Assembly (NCBI RefSeq): GCF_900109285.1 | Contig: NZ_FNZQ01000002.1 | Location: 310,001 to 374,000 of the forward strand | Length of the DNA: 64,000 nucleotides | Source of the DNA: Jannaschia helgolandensis | GTDB lineage: Bacteria > Pseudomonadota > Alphaproteobacteria > Rhodobacterales > Rhodobacteraceae | Reading direction: 5' to 3' | Part shown: piece by piece, positions 19,009 through 26,650 of the stretch | How positions within the stretch are numbered: position 1 is the first letter of the stretch | Layout of the letters: the number at the start of each line of letters is the position of its first letter | The notes under the pieces: model-generated | Seen by the model: the letters and a program-made list of their open reading frames with translations, nothing else | The model's database searches: none | Told to the model about the DNA's origin: nothing | Program-made: the position numbers and the translations under genes

Positions 19009-20006
19009 AAAAGATCCTCAACGATCCCGAGGCCTACGTCGACGAAACTCTCGCCGGCCTTTGCGCTGCGCACCCCGAGACCTATCGTCTTGTGGGCGAA
19101 GAGGGACGCGCCGTCGCCCGCACCACGCCAGGCCGGGACGGCAAGGTCGGCATCGTGTCGGGCGGCGGATCGGGTCACCTGCCGGTCTTCACCGGCTATG
19201 TCGGCGCGGGTTTGCTGGATGCCTGCGCCATCGGCGACGTTTTCGCCTCGCCCACGTCCGAACAGATGGCCGACGCCATCCGTGTCGCCGACCGGGGCGC
19301 GGGGGTGCTGCGGCTGTATGGAAACTACGGCGGCGATGTGATGAATTTCGACATGGCCGGCGATCTGGTCGAGATAGAGGATATCGAGACCACCACCGTC
19401 CTCTTGGCCGACGACGTCGCCTCCGCCCCGCCCGAGGAGGCCGAGAAGCGGCGCGGCGTGGCAGGCATGGTCTATGCATTCAAGATCGCTGGGGCCGCCG
19501 CCGAGGCCGGTCTGGATCTGGCCGGGGTCACACGCGTCGCACAGAAGACCGCCGATGCCTGCCGGTCGGTCGGGGCGGCGCTGTCCTCCTGCACCGTGCC
19601 GCAGGCAGGTAAACCCACCTTCGAGATCGGCGAGGACGAGATGGAGATGGGCATGGGTATCCACGGCGAGCCGGGCGTCTGGCGCGACACGCTGCGCCCC
19701 GCCGATGCCATTGCCGAAGAGATGTTGGACCGCCTGCTGGCCGATATCGAGATCGGTGGTGGCGACCGCGTGTCGGTCCTCGTGAACTCGCTGGGCGCGA
19801 CACCGCATGAGGAGCTGTATATCCTCTACCGCAATGTCCACGCCCGGCTGAAAGCGGCGGGTGCCGAGGTCGTAATGCCGCTGGTCGGACGCTATGCGAC
19901 GTCGATGGAGATGACGGGCGTGTCTTTCACCCTCTGCAAGCTGGACGCGGAATTGGAGGGGTATCTCAAGGCACCCTGCGACTGTGCCTTCTGGATCGTC
20001 AAATGA
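19005..20006 (+). CDS. dhaK: Dihydroxyacetone kinase, DhaK substrate-binding subunit
   Basis: A 333-residue DhaK-type subunit. It binds dihydroxyacetone, or a related short ketose such as erythrulose, through a hemiaminal to His220 in GIHGEPG. The N-terminal half has the conserved VGIVSGGGSGHLPVFTGYVG and GNYGGDVMNFDMA segments. GGAGG lies upstream of ATG 19005. It overlaps the last permease gene and DhaL by four bases, so it belongs to the sugar operon. In this context it probably captures the three-carbon ketone released when the imported sugar is cleaved; an erythrulose-type substrate is the main alternative. Confidence 0.92.
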   Translation: MKKILNDPEAYVDETLAGLCAAHPETYRLVGEEGRAVARTTPGRDGKVGIVSGGGSGHLPVFTGYVGAGLLDACAIGDVFASPTSEQMADAIRVADRGAGVLRLYGNYGGDVMNFDMAGDLVEIEDIETTTVLLADDVASAPPEEAEKRRGVAGMVYAFKIAGAAAEAGLDLAGVTRVAQKTADACRSVGAALSSCTVPQAGKPTFEIGEDEMEMGMGIHGEPGVWRDTLRPADAIAEEMLDRLLADIEIGGGDRVSVLVNSLGATPHEELYILYRNVHARLKAAGAEVVMPLVGRYATSMEMTGVSFTLCKLDAELEGYLKAPCDCAFWIVK

Positions 20007-20599
20007 TTACCGTCGCCGACCTTCGTGCCGCGTCCCTGCGCCTGCGGGATGCGATGGAGGCGGAGGCCGATGCGCTCAACGCCGCAGACGGCGCGTTGGG
20101 TGACGGCGACCTGGGGGTGACGATGCGGCGTGGGTCGCGGGCCGTGGCGGAAAAGGCAGAGGATTTGCCGGAGGATTTCGGCATGGCCCTGATGGCCTGC
20201 GCGCAGGCGTTCACCAAGGTGTCGGCGTCGTCCTATGGCACATTACTGGCGACCGGACTGATGGCGGCGGCGAAAGAGGCCAAGGGGCGCGAGGGCATCG
20301 ACCCTGACGAGCTTCCCGCGCTGCTGGACGCGGCGGTGACCAAGATGATGGCGCGTGGCAAAGCGGAATTACGCGGCAAGACGGTGCTGGATTCGCTGGA
20401 TGCAATGGCGCGGGCGCTGACACGCACGGACGACCCCGCCGCGACGGCGGTGCAGGCCGCCGAGGACGCGCAGGTCGCCTTTCGGAGCAAACCCGCCACT
20501 GTCGGTCGGGCACGCATCTTCGGCGAGAAATCAGTAGGCATGGACGATCCGGGCATGCTCGCCATGACGAAGATCGTGAAAGCGCTGACCGGACGTTAG
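20003..20599 (+). CDS. dhaL: Dihydroxyacetone kinase, DhaL nucleotide-binding subunit
   Basis: A 198-residue all-helical DhaL-type subunit that holds the nucleotide and phosphorylates the substrate on DhaK. The Mg-binding Asp cluster is in LNAADGALGDGDLGVTMRRG, followed by the FTKVSASSYGTLLATGLMAA loop and KTVLDSLDAMARA. No DhaM (PTS donor) gene is adjacent, so it may use ATP directly as DhaKL-type kinases do, or a DhaM encoded elsewhere. It is the last gene of the operon and is convergent with an aldo/keto reductase. Confidence 0.9.
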   Translation: MITVADLRAASLRLRDAMEAEADALNAADGALGDGDLGVTMRRGSRAVAEKAEDLPEDFGMALMACAQAFTKVSASSYGTLLATGLMAAAKEAKGREGIDPDELPALLDAAVTKMMARGKAELRGKTVLDSLDAMARALTRTDDPAATAVQAAEDAQVAFRSKPATVGRARIFGEKSVGMDDPGMLAMTKIVKALTGR

Positions 20600-20626
20600 G
20601 ACCGGCCAGCTTTTCACGAACTTCAA

Positions 20627-21694
20627 CTATGGCTTGTAACCCTCTAGCCCGTCTACCTTTTGCCCTTTGTGAAGCGCCCAGTCCGCCTCAGAGAAACGCG
20701 GCTTGGCGAACTGGTGTTGATGCCAGTGCGGATAAATCAGCGGCGGGCGCGACACTGCATCCAGACGCTGGATTTCCTCGGGTGTCAGCGTCAGATCAAC
20801 CGCGCCGAGCGTCTCGGAAAACTGCGCCTCGGTCCGCCCGCCCACGACCAGAGTCGCCACCGCAGGTCGCTGCAACAACCAGGCCAACGCCACCTGAGCG
20901 ACGGAACGGTCTGCTGCCACTTCGCGCAGCGCATCCACGATATTCCACAACCGGTCCCAGTCTCGGATCGGCGGCTCCGACCAGCCCTGCGCCTGACGCG
21001 AATCCTCGGCGAACCCTTCGCGGGTATGTTTGCCGGTCAGCAATCCGGCAACCAGCGGCGACCAGATCATCACACCAAGGCCCTGATCGACCGAAAGTGG
21101 CAGCAGCTCGTACTCCGCCTCCCGCGCCTCCAGAGTGTAGTGAATCTCCTGCGCTGTGAACCGTTCAAGCCCGCCTGCGCCGCTGGCCATGAGCCCCTTC
21201 ATCACCTGCCAGGCAGACCAGTTGGAACAGCCGAAATACCGGACCTTGCCGTGCTTCACGAGGATATCCAACGCGGCCATGACCTCCTCCATCGGGGTCT
21301 GACCGTCCCATTCGTGCATCAGGTAGATATCGATGTGATCGCGCCCCAGCCGCTTCAGCGAGCGTTCGCATTCGCGGATCAGATGCCAACGGCTAAGCCC
21401 TTCATCGTTGGGCCCATCTCCGATCCGCATCCGCGCTTTGGAACAGATCAATACATCCGGATCGCGATCCTTCATCACAGCGCCGACAATTTCTTCTGAG
21501 AGACCGATGGAATACATATTGGCCGTATCGATCAGGTTAACGCCCCGGTCGAGACAGGTGTCGACCAGACGCGAAGCATCGGCCACGTCTTGCGCGCCAG
21601 TCATGCCGAAATCGCCACGTCCACCGAAGGTGAATGTGCCCATGGTGAGGGCCGAAACCTTTAAGCCGCTCCGTCCAAGATACCTGTACTCCAT
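20627..21694 (-). CDS. Aldo/keto reductase
   Basis: A 355-residue NADPH-dependent oxidoreductase with the AKR barrel. It has YRYLGRSGLKVSALTMGTFTFGG at the N-terminus, the catalytic Asp-Tyr in NLIDTANMYSIGLSEE, a Lys in VLICSKARMR and a His in DIYLMHEWDG. The C-terminal VVGGRTEAQFSETLGA binds the cofactor phosphate. ATG 21694 is preceded by AGGAGG, so I excluded the upstream extension to 21745. It converges on dhaL and has its own promoter, so a role in the sugar pathway (reduction of an aldehyde such as glycolaldehyde) is possible but unproven. Confidence 0.9.
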   Translation of the reverse strand: MEYRYLGRSGLKVSALTMGTFTFGGRGDFGMTGAQDVADASRLVDTCLDRGVNLIDTANMYSIGLSEEIVGAVMKDRDPDVLICSKARMRIGDGPNDEGLSRWHLIRECERSLKRLGRDHIDIYLMHEWDGQTPMEEVMAALDILVKHGKVRYFGCSNWSAWQVMKGLMASGAGGLERFTAQEIHYTLEAREAEYELLPLSVDQGLGVMIWSPLVAGLLTGKHTREGFAEDSRQAQGWSEPPIRDWDRLWNIVDALREVAADRSVAQVALAWLLQRPAVATLVVGGRTEAQFSETLGAVDLTLTPEEIQRLDAVSRPPLIYPHWHQHQFAKPRFSEADWALHKGQKVDGLEGYKP

Positions 21695-21992
21695 CCTGCA
21701 ATCCTCCTGATTTTCACGCTGCCGCGCCAGAACGCCGCTGTCCACAGATGCGTCACTGACAAAATGTTAGTCGAGGCCACGAAGGTGCAGATGACAACAA
21801 ACAACGAGCGCATTTCGAAAGACGTCACTATACCAATCGACGGTCGGACATCTGCGGTGCCTTCATAGAGTGGTTCGGTACGAATGTTAAGTTTCAGGCC
21901 CACTGATTCAACTACAATCGCTTACACTGGACTGATGCACCAAGGAAGTATGGCCCGCCATAAGCTTCACCATACCAAGAACGGGCAAGTTC

Positions 21993-22733
21993 TCATCCGA
22001 TCGTTGCCAAAAATGGAAAGGTGCCCAGCATCCAGTAGGACAAGCGCGACAGCTGCCCGGTCATCACCGCGATGCCCATCAGCACCATGACACCGCCCGC
22101 CCCTTTGTAGAGAATGCGGCCTGATCGTCCGATGCGTCGGGTTCGCGCGGCAATCGCGTCGGTAAAGAGCGCTGCGAGCAGAAACGGAACTGCCAGTCCG
22201 AGCGAATAGATCGACAACAGCCAGATGCCGCTGCTGAGGTTGGCAGAACTGGCACTGAGCGTCAGGATCGCACCCAGGACCGGGCCGATGCAGGGGGTCC
22301 AGCCAAAGGCGAAGGCCAGGCCAAGCGCATAAGCCCCCAGCGGACGTCCGCCCGGTATATCAAGGTTGAACCGGCTGTCTCGGGTCATGATATCAAGCCG
22401 GAATAGTCCCATCATCACGAGACCGAACAATACTATGATGGCCCCGCCGATCAGGTTCAGCTCGGTCCGCCAGGACAAAAGCAGCGATCCCAACATGCTG
22501 GCCCCGGCACCCATCGCCACAAATACCGATGAAAAGCCCAGAATGAAGCAAGTGCTTAGCCCCAGTGCTCCAAGGCGCGCGCGAATTCCGACGCGGCGCT
22601 TGCGCATCAGGTTCGGCTGACCTGCGATGTAGGACACATAGCCAGGCACCAGCGGTAAAACGCAGGGCGAGAGGAACGAGATCGCGCCGGCCAGAAACGC
22701 GGCAAGAATGCCGATGCCCGAGATATCCGGCAT
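21993..22733 (-). CDS. ccdA: CcdA-type thiol-disulfide transporter
   Basis: A 246-residue inner-membrane protein with six hydrophobic helices. It moves reducing equivalents from cytoplasmic thioredoxin to periplasmic thioredoxin-like proteins. The first redox Cys is in ISFLSPCVLPLVPGYVSYIAG and the second in AFAFGWTPCIGPVLGAIL, both with the CcdA Pro context. It is the most distal gene of a leftward run with SCO, TlpA and DsbE-like proteins. The natural reading is that CcdA keeps those periplasmic CxxC proteins reduced for copper and cytochrome assembly. Confidence 0.93.
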   Translation of the reverse strand: MPDISGIGILAAFLAGAISFLSPCVLPLVPGYVSYIAGQPNLMRKRRVGIRARLGALGLSTCFILGFSSVFVAMGAGASMLGSLLLSWRTELNLIGGAIIVLFGLVMMGLFRLDIMTRDSRFNLDIPGGRPLGAYALGLAFAFGWTPCIGPVLGAILTLSASSANLSSGIWLLSIYSLGLAVPFLLAALFTDAIAARTRRIGRSGRILYKGAGGVMVLMGIAVMTGQLSRLSYWMLGTFPFLATIG

Positions 22734-22827
22734 CAGCGATGCCCCTCTGGCCGGGCAAGGGTCAAGATCGACAAACAGTCTTGAATATACGGATATCGGT
22801 TTGAATCACCCAAAGCACCCTTCCCGT

Positions 22828-23520
22828 TCATCTAAACATGTCCACAGCCCGAACCCAGAGCCCGCGCGGACTGGCATTATGCGGCTTGCCATAATCGTTG
22901 ACCAAAGCGTTGACAAATAACACCATGTTGACTGAATCGAATTCGAGTCCGTAGAAATTCCCGCGCCAGCGTCCCGTCTTGTCGATCACGTGGGTCACGA
23001 CGCCGTGGGTCTGTGTTCCGTCCTGCGCGACTGCAAACTTGTGGCCGAAGTCCTGCGCCAGATCGCGAGTTGTTTCCGGGGGCTGACCGGGTGCGATGGT
23101 CAGAAAGGCCCAGTTCGCCGGATCCATTCCATGGATCGCTCCGTAGTCCCGCAGCACTACAGGCGTATCATTCTCAGGGTCGGAGGTGATCGAGACAAAT
23201 TGCACGCGGTCTTTCATCTGCGTCTGATTGATCCGAGCCTGCACATCGGCCAGCTTTTCTGTGTGAAGCGGGCAGGCATCGGGACATTGGGTATAGACGA
23301 AATGCAAGATGACAACCTTGCCCGCAAAGTCTGCTAACCTGAACAGCGTGCCATCGGCATCGCTCAGCAAAAAGTCGGGCGCATCCTTGTCGAGCGCCTG
23401 AAAATAAGGCTCTTTGCTGCCGAACTCCTGTTCGAGTTCCTGCACCGAGTGGGCGCGGAGCGGCGTTGCGGCCAGAGCCAGCATCCCGGTCAGTGCCGCG
23501 CGTCTGTTTACAACAGTCAT
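22828..23520 (-). CDS. SCO1/SenC family copper chaperone
   Basis: A 230-residue periplasmic thioredoxin-fold protein that helps load copper into the CuA site of cytochrome c oxidase. The N-terminus has a Tat-like signal (NRRAALTGMLALAATPLRA). The copper ligands are Cys-x3-Cys in FVYTQCPDACPLHTEKL and a distal His in THGVVTHVIDKTG. AGGAGAGA precedes ATG 23520. It lies just downstream of a Met-rich peptide gene and upstream of ccdA, in line with a copper-delivery operon. Confidence 0.93.
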   Translation of the reverse strand: MTVVNRRAALTGMLALAATPLRAHSVQELEQEFGSKEPYFQALDKDAPDFLLSDADGTLFRLADFAGKVVILHFVYTQCPDACPLHTEKLADVQARINQTQMKDRVQFVSITSDPENDTPVVLRDYGAIHGMDPANWAFLTIAPGQPPETTRDLAQDFGHKFAVAQDGTQTHGVVTHVIDKTGRWRGNFYGLEFDSVNMVLFVNALVNDYGKPHNASPRGLWVRAVDMFR

Positions 23521-23595
23521 CCGATCTCTCCTGTCGGCACCATCCGCGCCCTCTTATGGAAGCGGGACGTGCATGCCTTAGCCCTTGTTTTCGGG

Positions 23596-23682
23596 CTAAA
23601 CCGGCATGGTGCCGCTTTCATCCATCGGCATCGTGCCGTTATTCATCGCGGTCATCATCTGGTTCATCTGCGCCAATTTCAT
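23596..23682 (-). CDS. 28-residue Met-rich peptide
   Basis: A very short gene starting MKLAQMNQMMTAMNNG and ending ESGTMPV. It is preceded by a near-perfect ribosome site (AAGGAG, seven bases before ATG 23682). Nine of 28 residues are Met, in MxxM-like spacing typical of Cu(I)-binding peptides. It lies between a small membrane protein gene and SCO on the same strand. A 7-bp hairpin (TTAGCCC/GGGCTAA, 23578-23599) overlaps the stop codon. I know no named family. A copper-binding or regulatory peptide is inferred from composition and position only. Confidence 0.6.
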   Translation of the reverse strand: MKLAQMNQMMTAMNNGTMPMDESGTMPV

Positions 23683-23730
23683 GGCCGTTCTCCTTGGGTC
23701 GTCGTCATTAATATTTCCGGTCGCCAGGTC

Positions 23731-24015
23731 TTAACTTCTCGTGCCATCATCTTTGGCACAGGTCTTTCCCGCTCCACCTTTCATGCAAAGTCCAAGCCCG
23801 CACATTACCGCGCAGGGTGCCAGTGCAAGGATCAGGGGGGCCGCCCCGACAGCCGCCAGCCAACCCCAATTAAGCGCCATGCCGCCGCCGATCAGCATCA
23901 TCGCGCCCAGTATCAAAAGTCGCCGCCGCGTGAACCAAACCGTCAGCGCGGATAGCGACGCGCGAGTTTCGGGCAGTGTTGTGGATGTAGTGGATGTAGT
24001 GGATGTGTCTGACAT
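23731..24015 (-). CDS. Small membrane protein with Cys-rich C-terminus
   Basis: A 94-residue protein I cannot assign to a family. Residues 1-20 contain a (STT)-type repeat encoded by three 9-bp tandem repeats. Two hydrophobic helices follow (LLILGAMMLIGGGMALNWGW and a second ending in APCAVMCGLGLC). The C-terminal part has four Cys residues in all, two of which fall in the second helix, and is otherwise basic and Gly-rich. It lies in the copper/thiol operon, between TlpA-like and Met-rich peptide genes. Metal or thiol handling at the membrane is inferred. Confidence 0.6.
   Translation of the reverse strand: MSDTSTTSTTSTTLPETRASLSALTVWFTRRRLLILGAMMLIGGGMALNWGWLAAVGAAPLILALAPCAVMCGLGLCMKGGAGKTCAKDDGTRS
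23981..24007. repeat. Three 9-bp tandem repeats in a coding start
   Basis: GTGGATGTA is repeated at 23981 and 23990, with a one-base variant at 23999. The unit is a multiple of three and encodes Thr-Ser-Thr on the minus strand, so gain or loss would change the length of the protein's N-terminus without a frameshift. Confidence 0.8.
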
Positions 24016-24073
24016 TTTTCTCTTTCGTTGCAGAGCGTTATAATATTCAGATGCAAAGCTGGATCACGGGAAG

Positions 24074-24586
24074 TTACTTCACGTATTGCCTCAGAAAGGC
24101 GATCATCTCCGGGTCGTCCCATTCTGCCGGACCGACCAGCCGACCGATTTCACGACCATTCCGGTCGATCAGCAGCGTTGTAGGTAACCCGAAAGCGCGC
24201 AGCGCCGTTGCCGACAGCATGGTGGTATCGACATACATTTTCAGTTTGCTGATACCGATCTCATCATAGAACCGCTGAACCACGCCTGCGCCTGCCCGGT
24301 CGATCGACAGCGCCAGAACCTCGAATCCCGGCCCGCCAAGCTCTGCCTGAAGTGCATCAAGCGTCGGCATCTCCTCGCGGCAGGGAACGCACCAGGTCGC
24401 CCATATATTCAGAAGAACGACCCGACCCTGGAAATCCTCCAGATCCATGCGGCTTCCGTCCCTGGTAACGAAGCGGACATTGGGCACAATTTGCGGAGTG
24501 TCATGGATAGCGAAACCCTGTGGAACGGCGGCTGCGGCCATCGCGGAAAACAACCACGCCGCGAACGCCAGAATTGTCTGTTTCAT
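24074..24586 (-). CDS. TlpA-like periplasmic thiol-disulfide reductase
   Basis: A 170-residue secreted thioredoxin-fold protein. The signal peptide covers about residues 1-20 (ILAFAAWLFSAMAAAAVP). The redox motif is WCVPC in NIWATWCVPCREEMPTL, and the cis-Pro region is FGLPTTLLIDRNG. Family members reduce SCO or apocytochrome Cys pairs. Its start overlaps the stop of the DsbE-like gene by four bases. Likely electron source CcdA; likely client the SCO protein in the same operon. Confidence 0.9.
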   Translation of the reverse strand: MKQTILAFAAWLFSAMAAAAVPQGFAIHDTPQIVPNVRFVTRDGSRMDLEDFQGRVVLLNIWATWCVPCREEMPTLDALQAELGGPGFEVLALSIDRAGAGVVQRFYDEIGISKLKMYVDTTMLSATALRAFGLPTTLLIDRNGREIGRLVGPAEWDDPEMIAFLRQYVK

Positions 24587-25200
24587 TGCGTCATACTCCC
24601 TGAATTTTCCGCATTCAGACGCCGCACGACCGGCATCACCTGATTTTCAAGGATCGGTCGCGTCAGCTGCCCGATCACTTTGTAGGCAATGGTACCATCC
24701 GCCGCGACGACAAAGGTTTCGGGAATCCCGTAGACCCCCCAGTCGATCGCTACCCGTCCGTTCAGGTCGGCGCCGACCCGAGTATAAGGATTGCCGAGTT
24801 CTTCGAGCCAGGCTTCGGCCTCGTCGGGCAGGTCCTTGTAGTTGATCCCGTAAAGCTTCACCTCGCCGCTCTGAGCGAGTTCCATGAACAGCGGGTGTTC
24901 CGCCCGGCAGGGCACGCACCATGAAGCGAAGAAATTCACCAGCGACACCTGCCCCCGCAGGTCAGCGGTTGCCAGACCGTCGGTCTGACCCTGAACCGGC
25001 GCCAGTGCAAATTCGGGCACTGGCTTGTCGATCAGCGGGGACGGCAGATCCCTGCTGCTAAAGAACAGACCCCAGCCAAACAGACCCATCAGCGCGAAGG
25101 CGATCAGCGGCGCAATCATCAGCGCAAAACCTCGGCGCGGTTTGGCTGCCATCGCCTCAGAATTGTCGACAGTCGTACTGTTTTCCCCGTCAGGCGTCAT
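24583..25200 (-). CDS. DsbE/CcmG-family thiol:disulfide interchange protein
   Basis: A 205-residue membrane-anchored periplasmic thioredoxin-like protein. A basic N-terminus and one anchor helix (ALMGLFGWGLFFSS) precede the DsbE-specific DKPVPEFALAPVQG. The active site is WCVPC in FFASWCVPCRAEHPLF, followed by the CcmG Glu/GIN region (LYGINYKDLPDEA) and GIPETFVVAADG. I chose ATG 25200, whose ATGA overlaps the stop of the upstream small membrane gene; the longer frame to 25311 is not conserved. Normally reduces apocytochrome c for haem attachment. A copper-specific variant is possible here because no other ccm genes are present. Confidence 0.9.
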   Translation of the reverse strand: MTPDGENSTTVDNSEAMAAKPRRGFALMIAPLIAFALMGLFGWGLFFSSRDLPSPLIDKPVPEFALAPVQGQTDGLATADLRGQVSLVNFFASWCVPCRAEHPLFMELAQSGEVKLYGINYKDLPDEAEAWLEELGNPYTRVGADLNGRVAIDWGVYGIPETFVVAADGTIAYKVIGQLTRPILENQVMPVVRRLNAENSGSMTQ

Positions 25201-25325
25201 GTGCCATTGTCCGATCTGAGATATTTCAGCAATGCCATTGCGGCCAATACCAACACAACGATCACGAGAAGCCAGACCAGTCCCGCCACTGCCATCATGC
25301 CGCCGCCGCACAGTTCAAACATCAT
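25197..25325 (-). CDS. Small single-helix membrane peptide
   Basis: A 42-residue peptide starting MMFELCGGGMMAVAG, followed by one long hydrophobic helix (VWLLVIVVLVLAAMALL) and a basic end. ATG 25325 has AAAGG eight bases upstream; ATGs at 25331 and 25334 would add up to three residues. The stop overlaps the DsbE-like start in an ATGA, a strong sign of real, coupled translation. Similar short membrane genes occur in copper clusters, but I cannot name a family. Confidence 0.65.
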   Translation of the reverse strand: MMFELCGGGMMAVAGLVWLLVIVVLVLAAMALLKYLRSDNGT

Positions 25326-25392
25326 ACTCATCATCCTTTCATATGTATTTCTCCGGTCCGGCGGCTCCCATCCGCCGGACCGGAGACGTCGT

Positions 25393-25878
25393 TCACTCGA
25401 CGGCGTAAACCGTCGGTGTTTGCCCTGCTTCGACCGCATAGACCTTCAGTGGCTCCATCTTCTCGCCACCCATGCCCGGCGACCCCATCGGCATGCCCGG
25501 CACGGTCAGCCCGATCATCTCCGGACGTTCGGTCAGGAACTTGGTCAGGGTCGCCAGCGGAATATGACCGCTGAAGGCATAATCGCCGATGTTGAAGATG
25601 TGGCAGCCGGCAAAGTCAGCCGGGATCTCGGCATCGGCAGTTATCTGCTCCAGATCGTCGGTCGGGATGACCTCGACCTCGAAACCGTTTGCCGTGAGGA
25701 ATTCAGCATAGCCCTGGCAACATCCGCAATACGGATCCTTGTAGAGCGTCACCTTTTCGGCGGTGACAGATGGTGAAAGGGACGTCTGTGCGTATCCGGG
25801 CGCGGCGGCAAATCCGGCAATCACCGTCGCCGCCCCGGCAAGCAGTGTTCTGCGCGTAAATGAGTTGATCGTTTTCAT
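25393..25878 (-). CDS. DUF411 family periplasmic metal-binding protein
   Basis: A 161-residue exported protein of the DUF411 family, often found in copper-resistance clusters. It has a Tat-like signal (FTRRTLLAGAATVIAG) and the hallmark DPYCGCCQGYAEFL redox/metal motif. AGCHIFNIGDYAFSGHIP supplies a Cys and His, and VPGMPMGSPGM is a Met-rich loop. I chose ATG 25878 with AGGA upstream. It is the first gene of the leftward copper/thiol operon. Probably binds Cu(I) in the periplasm. Confidence 0.9.
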   Translation of the reverse strand: MKTINSFTRRTLLAGAATVIAGFAAAPGYAQTSLSPSVTAEKVTLYKDPYCGCCQGYAEFLTANGFEVEVIPTDDLEQITADAEIPADFAGCHIFNIGDYAFSGHIPLATLTKFLTERPEMIGLTVPGMPMGSPGMGGEKMEPLKVYAVEAGQTPTVYAVE

Positions 25879-26091
25879 GTTCGAAGTCCTAGGATGATAG
25901 ATGTCAGGATATGAAATCGGCACCGCTGACACTGAGTTCCCAAGGGCGGATACCGATAGAAACGACGCCTTCGGGCGCAGTCTTCAAGAGTCGGAATAAA
26001 GTCGGTGGGAATGTCATGCAGTTGCCTTGATCTGATAATCCGGTGTGGAAAAATCAGCGTCGGCTGCAGTCCCGAACTGGGATCACGCCGT

Positions 26092-26460
26092 TCAGGCCAC
26101 CCATCGCGGAGGCGAGAGATCGGGCGGCGGACCCACACCCGCCAGAAAGCTTGCATCCGCAAAACTGGGCGCCAGCGAAACCCGCAATGACCAGTTCACT
26201 GCCGCTGCCGCGGGCATGACCGCAGACCCGATAGAAAAAGCGCAAGGCACAGGGCATCCGCCTTCGCAGGCAAGAACGTCACGTTCGGTCTGGTCCATGC
26301 AATCCGGGCAGTCCGTATCACCAACTATCGAGGAAATTGCCGCCATCTCCGTTACCGAAGCGGCACCAAGCGTCGGAACAGCATCGGTAACATCCGCGAC
26401 CGACACGGAAGTTCCGAATGATAGAGCTGCCACGAAGGCTATAATCAGGGCTTTGATCAT
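26092..26460 (-). CDS. Exported Cys-rich hypothetical protein
   Basis: A 122-residue protein with an N-terminal signal or anchor (IKALIIAFVAALSFGTSVS) and a cluster of Cys residues (DTDCPDCMDQTE, then CEGGCPVPCAF). A weakly hydrophobic segment follows, and it ends with PPPDLSPPRWVA. The layout resembles DUF2946-like small proteins of copper clusters, though I cannot confirm the family. It is divergent from the CtaG gene and next to the DUF411 operon. Periplasmic metal binding is an inference from the Cys pattern. Confidence 0.55.
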   Translation of the reverse strand: MIKALIIAFVAALSFGTSVSVADVTDAVPTLGAASVTEMAAISSIVGDTDCPDCMDQTERDVLACEGGCPVPCAFSIGSAVMPAAAAVNWSLRVSLAPSFADASFLAGVGPPPDLSPPRWVA

Positions 26461-26511
26461 GGCACCATTTACGACCCTGTCCTGGGGATAAGGTCAATAG
26501 CTGTCACATCA

Positions 26512-26534
26512 CCTTGCGGTGACATTGCGCCGCA
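26512..26534. promoter_or_regulatory. Inverted repeat between divergent copper genes
   Basis: TGTCAC (26512-26517) and GTGACA (26529-26534) form a perfect inverted repeat with an 11-base spacer. It sits in the 190-base gap between the Cys-rich exported protein and the CtaG gene, so it could be an operator serving both. The binding protein is unknown. Confidence 0.4.
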
Positions 26535-26650
26535 TGTGGAAGTCAGCTTGAATCCTCGACGAAGCAAGGCAGTCCCCGTGCTGCGACAAAGTGCTCCTCC
26601 CGCGGTTCGCGGTCTGGAATTCGACGGATCGTCCAGATAGCCAGCGCCGC

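Noticed and set aside
18834-19841. Long open frame opposite dhaK (335 residues)
   Set aside because: Antisense shadow in GC-rich DNA; composition is not protein-like.
23981-24007. CRISPR-like repeat
   Set aside because: Units are 9 bp, directly abutting and inside a coding sequence, with no spacers.
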